This document shows, in pieces, positions 1 to 8,295 of a DNA stretch of 64,000 nt. Numbering within the stretch: the stretch's first letter is position 1; each line of letters starts with the position of its first letter. The position numbers and the translations under genes are program-made. The stretch covers positions 118,266 through 182,265 of the forward strand of contig CAVZKY010000051.1 in assembly GCA_963775825.1 (NCBI GenBank), read 5' to 3'. This DNA comes from Bog-532 sp963775825. GTDB lineage: Bacteria > Actinomycetota > Actinomycetes > Streptosporangiales > Streptosporangiaceae. A model generated the notes under the pieces. That model had not been told where the DNA came from and made no database searches. It worked only from the letters and a program-made list of their open reading frames with translations.

Positions 1-813
1 CAGGTCCAGGTCGGCGTCGGGCAGGACCACCATGTGGTTCTTGGCGCCGCCGAGCGCCTGGACCCGCTTGCCCGCGGTGATGCCGCGCTCGTACACGTAG
101 CGGGCCACCGGCGTGGAGCCGACGAAGCTGACCGCGGCGATGTCCGGGTGGCCGAGGATGGCGTCGACCGCGGCCTTGTCCCCGTGCACCACGTTGAACA
201 CGCCGTCCGGCAGTCCCGCCTCGGCCCACAGCGACGCCAGCAGCAGCGACGCCGACGGGTCCTTCTCCGACGGCTTCAGCACGAACGTGTTGCCGCAGGC
301 GATCGCGAGCGGGAACATCCACATCGGCACCATGGCCGGGAAGTTGAACGGGGTGATACCGGCCACGACGCCGAGCGGCTGCCGCAGCGAGTAGGAGTCG
401 ACACCACTGGACACGTTCTCCGAGAAGCCGCCCTTGAGCAGGTGCGGGATGCCGCAGGCGAACTCGACGACCTCCAGGCCGCGGGTGACTTCGCCGGCCG
501 CGTCCGAGGTGACCTTGCCGTGCTCGGCGGTGACCGCCGCGGCCAGCTCACCGGTGTGCGCCTTGACCAGTTCACGGAATGAAAACAGGATCGACGCGCG
601 GCGGGACAGGGATGCCTTCCGCCAGTCGGCGAACGCCGCCTTGGCCGCCGCGACCGCCGCGTTGACCTCAGCCGGGCCGCCCAGGTCGACGTAGCCGCTG
701 ACCTGGCCGGTAGCCGGGTCGTATACGTCGCCGCGGGCGCTGGGCGTACCGGTCCACGGCTTACCGCCGATCCAGTGCGTGATGTTCCTGGGCCCGGCCG
801 TCGCGTCCGTCAT
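1..813 (-). CDS. mmsA: Methylmalonate-semialdehyde dehydrogenase (CoA-acylating), 3' end outside window
   Basis: This is an aldehyde dehydrogenase of the MmsA/IolA type, which converts methylmalonate (or malonate) semialdehyde to propionyl-CoA (or acetyl-CoA) in the cytosol. The visible N-terminal 270 residues contain WIGGKPWTGT, the cofactor-site stretch GITPFNFPAMVPMWMFP, VLKPSEKDPSA and FVGSTPVA, followed by ALGGAKNHMVV, all typical of MmsA. The catalytic cysteine region lies beyond the left edge. The ATG at 813 overlaps the stop of the upstream aminotransferase as ATGA, so the two genes are translationally coupled. The pairing with an omega-aminotransferase suggests beta-alanine or beta-aminoisobutyrate breakdown. 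Confidence 0.9.
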   Translation of the reverse strand, partial: MTDATAGPRNITHWIGGKPWTGTPSARGDVYDPATGQVSGYVDLGGPAEVNAAVAAAKAAFADWRKASLSRRASILFSFRELVKAHTGELAAAVTAEHGKVTSDAAGEVTRGLEVVEFACGIPHLLKGGFSENVSSGVDSYSLRQPLGVVAGITPFNFPAMVPMWMFPLAIACGNTFVLKPSEKDPSASLLLASLWAEAGLPDGVFNVVHGDKAAVDAILGHPDIAAVSFVGSTPVARYVYERGITAGKRVQALGGAKNHMVVLPDADLDL

Positions 814-2111
814 CGGGCTGCCTCCTCGCTGACCGCGCGGAGCGCGTCGGTCAAAATGGCCAGGCCCTCCCGGGCTTCGGGCTCGGTCAGGGTCAACGGC
901 GGTGCCATCCGCAGGGTGTTGCCGGTCAGACCGCCCTTGCCGATAAGCAGGCCGCGCTCGCGGGTGGCCTCCAGCATCCGGGCGGCCAGCGCGGGGCTGG
1001 GCTCCCCGGTGGCCGGGTCGATCAGGTCGACGGCGAACATCAGGCCCTTGCCGCGCACGTCGCCGGCGGCGGCGCAGCCGGAGGCGGCGTCGCGCAGGCC
1101 CGCGATGATCAGCCGGCCGAGCCGGTCGGCGTTGCGCTGCAGGTCATGGGACAGCACGTAGTCCAGGGTCGCGTTGGCCGCGCTGGTGGAGACTGGGTTG
1201 CCGCCGAAGGTGGAGACGCTGTTGCCGCGCAGCCCATCGAGTAGTTCGGCGCGGGCGACCACCCCGCCGATCGCGAACCCGTTGCCCAGCCCCTTGGCGA
1301 ACGTCATGGCGTCGGGGATCACGCCGTGCGCGCTGATGCCCCAGAAGTGCTCACCGGTGCGGCCCCACCCCGTCTGCACCTCATCGGCGATGAACAGGAT
1401 GCCATGCTCGGCGAGCACCTCCTGGTACGCGGCGAGCAGGCCGTCCGGAGGCATGGTGAAACCGCCGACGCCCTGGATCGGCTCGGCGATCAGGCACCCG
1501 ACGTCGGCCGGGCGCGCGGCCGTGGCCAGCACGTTGCGCAGGTCGGCGACACAGGCCTCGATGTAGACGCCGTCCGGCATACCCGCGAAGGCGGGCAGCT
1601 GCCGGTCCGTGCCGTGCAGGTAGTGCACGCCGAACGGGGCCAGCGAGGACTGCTTCCAGCCCGCGTTGCCCGTGACGGCGACCGCGCCGAACGAGCGCCC
1701 GTGGTAGCTGTTGCGCAGGGCGAGCACCTGGTCGGCGCGGCGGGCGGCGGTGGCCAGCAGCAGCGCCGTCTCATTGGCCTCGGTCCCGGAGTTGGTGAAG
1801 AACACCTTGGCGTCCGGGATCCCGGACAGCCGGGCGATCTTCTCGGCCAGCTCGACCTGGCTGCGGATCAGGTACAGCGTCGAGGTGTGCACGACGCCCG
1901 ACGCGATCTGCCGTTCGACGGCCTCACGGACCTCGGGCACGTCGTAGCCGAGCATGTTGGTGAGGATCCCGCCGAAGAAGTCCAGGTAGCTGTGGCCCGC
2001 CGCGTCGGTGACCCGGCAGCCTTTGCCGCTGACCAGCTCGAGCGGCTCGTTGTAATAGAGCGCGACCCAGTTGGGGCTGACCGCGCGGTGACGTGCATAC
2101 AGATCCGGCAT
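810..2111 (-). CDS. Class III (omega) aminotransferase, PLP-dependent
   Basis: Fold-type I aminotransferase of about 433 residues, related to alanine-glyoxylate aminotransferase 2 and beta-alanine/beta-aminoisobutyrate transaminases. Visible features are the PLP phosphate-site stretch FFTNSGTEANETAL, the PLP-ring aspartate in FIADEVQTGWGRTG and the Schiff-base lysine in MTFAKGLGNG. I chose the ATG at 2111 (MPDLYARHR); the frame is open to 2153. The gene is followed with a 4-base overlap by mmsA and faces the PucR regulator across a short divergent promoter region. With MmsA it would convert a beta-amino acid to a semialdehyde and then to an acyl-CoA. The exact amino donor is inferred from context. 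Confidence 0.85.
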   Translation of the reverse strand: MPDLYARHRAVSPNWVALYYNEPLELVSGKGCRVTDAAGHSYLDFFGGILTNMLGYDVPEVREAVERQIASGVVHTSTLYLIRSQVELAEKIARLSGIPDAKVFFTNSGTEANETALLLATAARRADQVLALRNSYHGRSFGAVAVTGNAGWKQSSLAPFGVHYLHGTDRQLPAFAGMPDGVYIEACVADLRNVLATAARPADVGCLIAEPIQGVGGFTMPPDGLLAAYQEVLAEHGILFIADEVQTGWGRTGEHFWGISAHGVIPDAMTFAKGLGNGFAIGGVVARAELLDGLRGNSVSTFGGNPVSTSAANATLDYVLSHDLQRNADRLGRLIIAGLRDAASGCAAAGDVRGKGLMFAVDLIDPATGEPSPALAARMLEATRERGLLIGKGGLTGNTLRMAPPLTLTEPEAREGLAILTDALRAVSEEAAR

Positions 2112-2156
2112 GCTGCCAGTCTGCCTGCCGTGACCATCGCCGGAGGCGAACATAAA

Positions 2157-2182
2157 GTAAGCAGATGACCTGGGATTCTTAC
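2157..2182. promoter_or_regulatory. Divergent intergenic region with a short inverted repeat
   Basis: Between the aminotransferase (minus strand) and PucR (plus strand) lies GTAAG, 16 bases, CTTAC. A dyad here is a plausible binding site for the adjacent PucR protein acting on both genes. The repeat is short, so this is only a suggestion. Confidence 0.3.
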
Positions 2183-2203
2183 ATGCTGTCAGGACGCTGA
2201 CCG

Positions 2204-3892
2204 GTGCGGCCGACGCTGGCGGCGGTGCTGGACCTGGACGTCGTGCGCCGCGGGCGGCCCGAGGTCCTGGCCGGCGGGGACCGTCTGGGGGCGCCCGTCC
2301 GCTGGGTGCACGCCATGGAACTGGCGGACGTGGCGCGGCTGCTGCACGGCGGTGAGCTGGTCCTGAGCACCGGCGTCGCGCTGCCGGCCGACCCGGCGCT
2401 GCTGGCGGCGTACGTCGCGGATCTGGCCGCGGCCGGGGTGAGCGGGCTGGCCGTGGAGCTGGGGCGCCGCTACGACCGGCTGCCGGATCCGCTGGTCGAG
2501 GCGGCGCGGGCGCATGCGGTGCCGCTGATCGCGTTCCGCCGCGAGGTGCCGTTCGTGGAGATCACCGAGACCGTGCACGCGATGATCATCGACGCGCAGC
2601 TGGCGGAGCTGCGGACATCGGAACGGATGCACGAGACGTTCACCGAGCTGTCGGTGGCCGGGGCTCCCCCCGAGGAGATCGTCCGGCAGGCGGCGCTGCT
2701 GGCCGGGCGGCCGGTGATCCTGGAGGACCTGTCGCACCGGGTGCTGGCCTGTTCCGCCGCGGGCGCGGACCCAGGCCGCCTGCTGGCCGGTTTCGAGCAG
2801 CGGGCCCGGGCGGTTTCCGGGCCGCGGCGCACCTTCTACGACGAGCCGACCGGGTGGCTGGTCACCACGGTGGGCGCCCGCGGGGAGGACTGGGGCCGGG
2901 TGATCCTGGGCTGCGACGCCCCGCCGACAGGGCCGGACACGGTGCTGATCGAGCGGGCCGCCAGCACGCTGGCCCTGGGCCGGCTGCTGACCCGGCAGCA
3001 GGAAAGCCTGGAACGGCAGGCGCACCGCACCCTGATCAGCGCGATCGTGGACAGCGCGCACGCCGACCCGGGCGAGGCGGCGGCGCGGGCCCGCGCGCTG
3101 GGCGTGCCGGTCACCCGCCGCCAGCTGATCGCGGCCATCGCCCGGCTCCGGGACGCCGGGCCGGGTATCTCCGCGCACGCCCGGATGGCGGAGGTAACCG
3201 AGGCGCTCGCCGACGCGTGCCGGGAGGGCCGCATCCCCGCGCTGGTCGGGTCGCTGGATGACGTGCGCGCCGGGGTGCTGCTGTCGCTGCCGCTGCGGGC
3301 GGACGCCGACGAGGTGCTCACGGCCCTGTCCGCGCGGCTGCGGCAGCGGCTGGTCCACCGGCTGCGCCCGGCCGCCGGGGACCAGCCCGGACAGCCGCGC
3401 CCCCAGCCCGGACAGCCGCGCCCCCAGCCGGGAGCGGCGGACGAGCCGTTCGTGCTGGGCACCGGCACACCCACCGAGAGCCTGCGGGACGTGCGCCAGG
3501 CCTTTCTCGAGGCCCGCCAGGTCGGCGACCTGGCCATCGGCCGTCCCGAGGGTCGGCCCTTCTACCGGCTGCCGGACCTGCGACTGCGCGGCCTGCTGCA
3601 CCTGCTGCGCGACGACGCCCGCCTCCAGACCTTCGCCGAGCGGGAACTAGGCCCGCTGCTGGCCAGCGACGCCGCCCACGGCACCGGGCTGATGCCGTGC
3701 CTGGCCGCCTACCTGGAGGCCGGCGGCAACAAGGCGCTGGCCGCGCAGCACGCGCACCTGGCCCGGCCCACCTTCTATCAGCGGCTCCAGCAGATCGAGC
3801 GGATCCTCGGCGTTGACCTGGACTCCGCCGAGTCCCGCACCTCACTGCACGTCGCCCTGCTTACCCAGAGCGCGGCGGGGACGGATCGCTAG
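2204..3892 (+). CDS. PucR-family transcriptional regulator
   Basis: A 562-residue regulator with an N-terminal PucR domain (about residues 1-125), a middle GAF/GGDEF-like region and a C-terminal helix-turn-helix of the PucR/CdaR type (GGNKALAAQHAHLARPTFYQ, about residues 505-525). Family members control purine, pyrimidine and amine catabolism. It starts at a GTG and is divergent from the aminotransferase-mmsA pair, which it probably regulates. Residues around 395-410 carry a PGQPRPQ repeat encoded by a 21-bp tandem duplication, probably a linker expansion of no functional weight. Confidence 0.88.
   Translation: MRPTLAAVLDLDVVRRGRPEVLAGGDRLGAPVRWVHAMELADVARLLHGGELVLSTGVALPADPALLAAYVADLAAAGVSGLAVELGRRYDRLPDPLVEAARAHAVPLIAFRREVPFVEITETVHAMIIDAQLAELRTSERMHETFTELSVAGAPPEEIVRQAALLAGRPVILEDLSHRVLACSAAGADPGRLLAGFEQRARAVSGPRRTFYDEPTGWLVTTVGARGEDWGRVILGCDAPPTGPDTVLIERAASTLALGRLLTRQQESLERQAHRTLISAIVDSAHADPGEAAARARALGVPVTRRQLIAAIARLRDAGPGISAHARMAEVTEALADACREGRIPALVGSLDDVRAGVLLSLPLRADADEVLTALSARLRQRLVHRLRPAAGDQPGQPRPQPGQPRPQPGAADEPFVLGTGTPTESLRDVRQAFLEARQVGDLAIGRPEGRPFYRLPDLRLRGLLHLLRDDARLQTFAERELGPLLASDAAHGTGLMPCLAAYLEAGGNKALAAQHAHLARPTFYQRLQQIERILGVDLDSAESRTSLHVALLTQSAAGTDR
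3383..3432. repeat. 21-bp tandem repeat inside pucR-like gene
   Basis: Two exact 21-bp copies (3383-3403 and 3404-3424) plus a partial third, in frame, encoding a Pro/Gln-rich linker. It is one of several short in-frame tandem repeats in this genome. Confidence 0.85.
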
Positions 3893-3954
3893 CCGGTCAG
3901 CTGCCCGGGCCGGCGAGGACAATGCTCATTGCAGGCCAACGGTCATGGGCCGTG

Positions 3955-4092
3955 TCATCTCTTACGGGCCCGCATCACCAGGAACATGATTCCAAACACA
4001 ATCACGGCCGCCACCAGGAGTCCAATTGTGGTAGCGCTCCCGCCGGGATAGTGATTTGCCGCCAGTATGAGCGGCCCATTTTTGCTAGCCAA
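3955..4092 (-). CDS. 45-residue single-pass membrane protein (TTG start)
   Basis: A short gene not recognised by function. It starts at TTG (4092), preceded six bases upstream by a GGGAG ribosome-binding site, and encodes 45 residues: a polar N-terminus (ASKNGPLILAANHYPGG), one membrane span at about residues 23-40 (GLLVAAVIVFGIMFLVM) and a positive tail RARKR. The layout predicts an N-out, C-in orientation. The clean ribosome-binding site, hydrophobic block and positive-inside tail make it more than a chance frame. It sits downstream of the pucR-like gene on the opposite strand and beside a hairpin repeat. Confidence 0.6.
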   Translation of the reverse strand: MASKNGPLILAANHYPGGSATTIGLLVAAVIVFGIMFLVMRARKR

Positions 4093-4131
4093 GGAAACTC
4101 CCTGCGACGGCGCCGATCAGCGCAAGCCATG

Positions 4132-4174
4132 ACGGGGAGCGTAGTCAGTCGTATTCACTGAAGACGCTCCCCGT
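4132..4174. repeat. Two-tier hairpin, copy A of a repeated element
   Basis: An 11-bp perfect inverted repeat, ACGGGGAGCGT and ACGCTCCCCGT, encloses a second inner stem TCAGT/ACTGA with loop CGTATTC. A near copy in inverse orientation lies at 32291-32336, including the inner stem and loop. It lies downstream of the methyltransferase and upstream of the 45-residue membrane protein. It could act as a terminator, but conservation of the loop sequence exceeds what a plain terminator needs. Confidence 0.75.
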
Positions 4175-4235
4175 ATGTGGGGCCTCGGCGGAGTCGCGCA
4201 CATCCCGGCGCCGGCTAAACGGAGATCCTTGCTGG

Positions 4236-5044
4236 TCAAGCGCCGGGTTTGCGGGCGACGCCGCCCCACAGCGCGGCCTGGGCCTGGGCCTCCAGATCGG
4301 AACGAGGGCGCCACTTCGAGATCTGCACGACGCCCGGCGGTACCAGCTCGAGCCCGTCGAAGAAGCCGGTCACCTGCGCGTGGCTGCGGAGCGTGGCCCG
4401 GAATTCCGGATTGCGCTCACTCATATGCCGCGCGAACTCCTCCATTTCGGGGTGGATGTCTGCGGTGTGATGGCCGATGGCCAGGTAGCTACCCGGCGGG
4501 AGGGGATCCATCAGCGTGCGGACGATGCCCGCCGGGTCCTGTGCATCAGTGATGAAATGCATGATCGCGAACAGCAGGACCGCCACCGGCTGGCCGAAGT
4601 CCAGCGTCCGCACCGCTTCACCCAGGATCCGGCCCGTATCGCGCAGGTCCGCGTCGAGGTAAGCGGTGGCGCCCGGGGCCGAACTGGTCAGCAGTGTTTC
4701 CGCGTGCAGCAGCACGATCGGGTCGTTGTCCACGTAGACGATGCGGCTGTCGGGCGCGGCCGACTGGGCAACCTCGTGGACGTGTCCCCCGACGGCAGGC
4801 CGGTCCCGATGTCGAGAAACTGCCGTATCCCGGCCTCACCGGCCAGATAGTGCACCACCCTGGCCAGGAACGCGCGGCAGGCAAGCGCCGACTGGACCGT
4901 GTGCGGAAAGATCTCGATCGCGGCCTGAGCGGCCTGGCGGTCGGCTTCGAAGTTGTCCTTACCGCCCAGCCAGTAGTCGTAAACCCGGGCCGGATGCGGA
5001 ACGCTGGTGTCGATCTTGGCGGGGTCAGCCACCCGCCCGAGCAT
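4236..5044 (-). CDS. S-adenosylmethionine-dependent methyltransferase (Methyltransf_19/DUF574-like), frameshifted
   Basis: Actinobacterial SAM-methyltransferase-like protein of about 270 residues. The N-terminal half (start at 5044) shows the family signature HPARVYDYWLGGKDNFEADR and the SAM-site DIGTGLPS. The C-terminal half (VDNDPIVLLHAETLL, ADIHPEMEEFARHMSERNPE, GFFDGLELVPPGVVQISKWRP) is in another frame. The break is near 4786 inside a G run: adding one G restores GHVHEVAQ, so a homopolymer deletion in the sequence is the likely cause. Substrate is unknown. The family is widely expanded in Streptomyces and relatives. Confidence 0.85.
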
Positions 5045-5051
5045 ACGGGCG

Positions 5052-5531
5052 TTAGCCCGGCTGGGCCAGCCGAGCAGGGAAGCCGCCGGTCGCGATGGGG
5101 CCCCAGGACGTCGGCGTGATACGCAACAGGGACTTGTCCTGCCGGATCATGGCCTGCCGGTACTCGTCCCAGTCCGGGTGCTCCCCGGCGATCGCACGGT
5201 AGTAGTCGACCAGCGCGTCGGCGGCCGTGGGCATATCGATCACCTCGGCGTCGCCGTCCACCTGCACCCAGGGGCCGCCGAAGTCCTCGGACAGCACCAG
5301 CACGCTGACCTGGGGATCACGCCGGGCGTTGTGGGTCTTGGCCCGTTCGGGGTAGGTGGACACCACGATCCGGCCCCCGGCGTCCACCCCGCAGGTCACC
5401 GGGGACGCCTGCGGGCGGCCGCCCGCGCGCTGGGTGATGACGACCGCCTGGTGGCGCGGCCGGATGAAGTCGAGCAGCCCGTCCCGGCTGACGGTGGTGT
5501 TGGTCGCGATCTGCGGGCTCACCTGAATCAC
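5052..5531 (-). CDS. PPOX-class F420/flavin-dependent oxidoreductase
   Basis: Split-barrel protein of 159 residues of the pyridoxamine-phosphate-oxidase-like superfamily, close to actinobacterial F420-dependent TIGR03618-type enzymes. Features are FIRPRHQAVVITQR near residue 25, GGRPQASPVTCGVD, RIVVSTYPERAKTHNARRDPQVSVLV, and a C-terminal YYRAIAGEHPDWDEYRQAM helix. It follows the TIM-barrel gene with one base between, so it is probably the last gene of the same transcript. The substrate cannot be told from sequence. Confidence 0.8.
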   Translation of the reverse strand: MIQVSPQIATNTTVSRDGLLDFIRPRHQAVVITQRAGGRPQASPVTCGVDAGGRIVVSTYPERAKTHNARRDPQVSVLVLSEDFGGPWVQVDGDAEVIDMPTAADALVDYYRAIAGEHPDWDEYRQAMIRQDKSLLRITPTSWGPIATGGFPARLAQPG

Positions 5532-5532
5532 C

Positions 5533-6702
5533 CTACCGATACCTTGTCACCTCGCGCATCGCGATGTGGTCGGCCGCAGAGGCGAGCCCCGCGTGGTACA
5601 GCCGCAGATCGGTCGCGCCCGCGGCGAGCACCGCCCGGGCCTTGCGGGGCAGCTCGCCGGTGATCGCCCCCAGCGCGGTGACGGCCGGGAGGGTGGCCGC
5701 GATCCGGCGGCCGGAGCCAGCTCGGTTCTTCGTGCGCCGGACGATTTGCTCGGCGTGCGTGACCGGGCCGGGGCAGGCCACGATCATGCCGTCGGCACCG
5801 TCCGGGTCCAGGAGCACCGCCGGGTCGTAACCGGGGTTGGCACCGACTGCGAGCGGATCGGGATCGGCGTGGACGAGCACGTCCCGGCCGGGCGCGGCGT
5901 CCCGCACGGCGGCCAGCACGCGGTGCAGGAAGGCCCCGGCGGCAGCGGCGCGGACCGTGGTGACCGCCCCGGCCAGCTCGCCCAGTTCCTCGGCGCGCGC
6001 CGACGTGGGCTGGGCGCACCCGCCCCCTTGATAGGCGGCGTCCAGGGCAGCCCGGATCCGCTGGGCCGCCGGGCCGGGATCGACGCCGGCATCCCGCAGC
6101 GCCCCGGTGCACGCCGCGCAGAAGCAGGCGTCCAGCAGCCATCCGGGTGCTCCCGCGGGGGGGCCGCCCGCCTTGTCATGCGCGCTGCCATGGTCGTAGC
6201 CGTACCAGCCGCACGCCTCCAGCTCGACCTCGTCCACGCCGTCCAGCGCGGCGATCTCGGCGGCCAGCGTGGCCGCGTAGGCGGCCACCTCCGGGGAGCC
6301 GATGCACAGCGCCCACGGGTAGACGTCCCCGTAGGCGTTCCGGACGGCGCAGTCTTGGTGGGCCGCGGCGAGGCGCCCGTTGTGCGCGACCACGATCCAG
6401 GCGTTCACCCGGAGCCCGGCCGCGTGCAGCGCGTCCGCGGCCCGCTCGAACGATCCCGCCGCGTCCCCGTCCGGCTCCGGCGGGCGCAGGAGCGCGCCCC
6501 GCCAGCGGCCGGGATCGGGGCGGTAGTAGGCCGCGGCGTCCCGGGTCACGATCCGCTGCTCCGGGTGGAACGGGGTGACGGCGCGGACCGCGTGGTAGGC
6601 GGCGGCCAGGGACACCTCAGTGACGCCCAGCCCGGCGATCCGTTCGGCGGCGGCCGGGTCCCCGTCCACGTCCCACGGATACAGGTAGGCCGAAACCGGC
6701 AC
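5533..6702 (-). CDS. Uncharacterised TIM-barrel, glycosidase-like protein
   Basis: A 389-residue protein without a recognised named function. The pattern of alternating strands and helices (SAYLYPWDVDGD, GVTEVSLAAAYHAVRA, LRVNAWIVVAHNGRLA, VDEVELEACGWYGYDHG, DVLVHADPDP, DGMIVACPG) suggests a TIM barrel of the putative glycosyl-hydrolase kind. A CFCAAC motif near residue 180 resembles the cysteine cluster of such families. It lies four bases behind the semialdehyde dehydrogenase, so it belongs to the sugar-acid operon and may release or handle the sugar substrate. Enzymatic activity is inferred only from fold resemblance and context. Confidence 0.65.
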   Translation of the reverse strand: MPVSAYLYPWDVDGDPAAAERIAGLGVTEVSLAAAYHAVRAVTPFHPEQRIVTRDAAAYYRPDPGRWRGALLRPPEPDGDAAGSFERAADALHAAGLRVNAWIVVAHNGRLAAAHQDCAVRNAYGDVYPWALCIGSPEVAAYAATLAAEIAALDGVDEVELEACGWYGYDHGSAHDKAGGPPAGAPGWLLDACFCAACTGALRDAGVDPGPAAQRIRAALDAAYQGGGCAQPTSARAEELGELAGAVTTVRAAAAGAFLHRVLAAVRDAAPGRDVLVHADPDPLAVGANPGYDPAVLLDPDGADGMIVACPGPVTHAEQIVRRTKNRAGSGRRIAATLPAVTALGAITGELPRKARAVLAAGATDLRLYHAGLASAADHIAMREVTRYR

Positions 6703-6705
6703 CGG

Positions 6706-8166
6706 TCAGTCCGCCAGCCGGGCGGGCAGCAGCTCGGCCGGGACGTTCTGGTACGCGACCGGGATCAGCCACCGCCGGATGGCCGCCGAGCCCACGGAGG
6801 TGCAGGCGGGCACGGTCGTAGCGGGCCAGGGGCCGCCGTGGTGCTGCGCCGCGTTGACGGCCACGCCGGTCGGCCAGCCATTCCAGACGATGCGGCCGAC
6901 GGTCCGCTCGAACACCGCGATCACCTGCCGCGCGGCTGCCACGTCGGCGGCCGAGGCGGTGTCGCCGTGCACCGAGCCGACCAGATTCCCTTCCAGGGCG
7001 GCCAGCACCGGGACCAGGTCATCGACGGACGGGTAGGAGATCATCAGGCCGGCCGGGCCGAACCGCTCCTTGGCCAGGACCGGGAGGTCGGCGGCGAAGT
7101 CCTTGAGGGTGGTCTGGAACAGCCGCGGGGTCGCGCCCCACGGGCCTTCCCCGGTCGTCCCTGCGGCCACCGCCGTCACGGCGGGATGGGCCTCGATCTC
7201 GGCCAGCGCGGCCTCGTAACCCTTGAAGATCCGCTCGGACAGCATCGGGCCGCCGCTGGACGCGCCCACCGCGTCGGTGACCGCCGCGGGCAGGGCCACA
7301 TCGCCGGCCGGGACGAACAGCAGGCCCGGGTTGGTGCAGAACTGACCCGCGCCGAGGGTCAGCGAGCCCGCGTACCCGGTTGCGATCTCCGCGGTGCTGC
7401 TGGCGGCCGCGCCGGGCAGCACGACAACCGGGTTGACCGCGCCGAGCTCACCGTAGAACGGGATCGGCACGTCGCGCTCGGCGCAGATCCGGGCCAGCTC
7501 CAGCCCGCCGCGGGTGGAGCCGGTGAACCCGGCCGCGGTGATCGCCGGATGGGTGAGCAGCCGGACACCGGCCACGAAGCCGTGCACCAGGCCGAACACC
7601 CCAGCCGGGGCGCCGGCCCCGGCCAGCGCCTCGGCGACGATCCGCGCGGTCGCCGCCGACGTCTGCGGATGCCCCTCGTGCGCCTTGACCACGACCGGGC
7701 AGCCGGCGGCCAGCGCGGAGGCCGTGTCCCCGCCGGCCACCGAGAACGCGAACGGGAAGTTGGACGCCCCGAACACGGCCACCGGCCCGACCGGGTGGTT
7801 GACCCGCCGGATCGCCGCGATCCCGCCCGCGGCCGGGCTGGCCACCGGGTCGGCGTAGCTGCCCTCCCGCAGCACCCCGGCGAACAGCCGGAGCTGCCCG
7901 GTCGTCCGGGTCACCTCCCCCGTCAGCCGGGTCTCCCCCAGCGCTGTCTCCTCGTCCGCCAGCGCGACGAGCTCGCCGGCCCGCGCGTCCAGCGCGTCGG
8001 CCACCGCCTCCAGAGCCCGGGCGCGGCCCTCGTCGCCGAGCCCGGCCCAGGACGTAAGCGCCGCCGCTGCGGCCGCCACCGCCGCGTCGACGTCGGCGTC
8101 GGTCGTCTCCGCCACCGGCTGGCCGGCCGGTTCCCCGGTCCTCGGGTTGAACCCCTGAATCATCAC
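6706..8166 (-). CDS. Aldehyde dehydrogenase, 2-oxoglutarate-semialdehyde (2,5-dioxovalerate) type
   Basis: A 486-residue NAD(P)-dependent aldehyde dehydrogenase. It contains FGASNFPFAFSVAGGDTASA, the nucleotide-site FTGSTRGG, the catalytic-cysteine stretch LGAGQFCTNPGLLF and the C-terminal TGVAVNAAQHHGGPWPATT typical of alpha-ketoglutaric semialdehyde dehydrogenases. With the upstream IlvD/Edd-type and DapA-type dehydratases it completes a non-phosphorylative route from pentonate or hexarate to 2-oxoglutarate. The upstream gap to ilvD-like holds an 18-bp tandem repeat, so a separate promoter or attenuating spacer there is possible. Confidence 0.88.
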   Translation of the reverse strand: MMIQGFNPRTGEPAGQPVAETTDADVDAAVAAAAAALTSWAGLGDEGRARALEAVADALDARAGELVALADEETALGETRLTGEVTRTTGQLRLFAGVLREGSYADPVASPAAGGIAAIRRVNHPVGPVAVFGASNFPFAFSVAGGDTASALAAGCPVVVKAHEGHPQTSAATARIVAEALAGAGAPAGVFGLVHGFVAGVRLLTHPAITAAGFTGSTRGGLELARICAERDVPIPFYGELGAVNPVVVLPGAAASSTAEIATGYAGSLTLGAGQFCTNPGLLFVPAGDVALPAAVTDAVGASSGGPMLSERIFKGYEAALAEIEAHPAVTAVAAGTTGEGPWGATPRLFQTTLKDFAADLPVLAKERFGPAGLMISYPSVDDLVPVLAALEGNLVGSVHGDTASAADVAAARQVIAVFERTVGRIVWNGWPTGVAVNAAQHHGGPWPATTVPACTSVGSAAIRRWLIPVAYQNVPAELLPARLAD

Positions 8167-8178
8167 ACTCTCCTGCTC

Positions 8179-8290
8179 GGTGTCCCTGTTAAACCGGGTG
8201 TCCCTGTTAAACCGGGTGTCCCTGTTAAACCGGGTGTCCCGTGTCTAAACCAGGTGTAGCGGTTAAACCGGATGTCGCTGTTACATCGGC
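8179..8290. repeat. 18-bp tandem repeat between dehydratase and dehydrogenase genes
   Basis: Three exact copies of an 18-bp unit (GGTGTCCCTGTTAAACCG) at 8179, 8197 and 8215, then degenerate copies to about 8290. It fills the whole space between the IlvD-like stop and the aldehyde dehydrogenase start. Confidence 0.9.
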
Positions 8291-8295
8291 TGCTG

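Noticed and set aside
2189..3601. 470-codon minus-strand frame opposite the PucR gene
   Set aside because: Low-complexity Arg/Gln/Pro shadow of the PucR coding sequence.
5566..8259. A very long plus-strand open frame (897 codons) opposite the sugar-acid operon
   Set aside because: It is the antisense shadow of three well-conserved minus-strand genes in GC-rich DNA. It is rich in Arg, Gly, Pro and His with no domain.
8179..8290. CRISPR-like array
   Set aside because: The repeats are directly tandem without spacers, and no cas genes are present.
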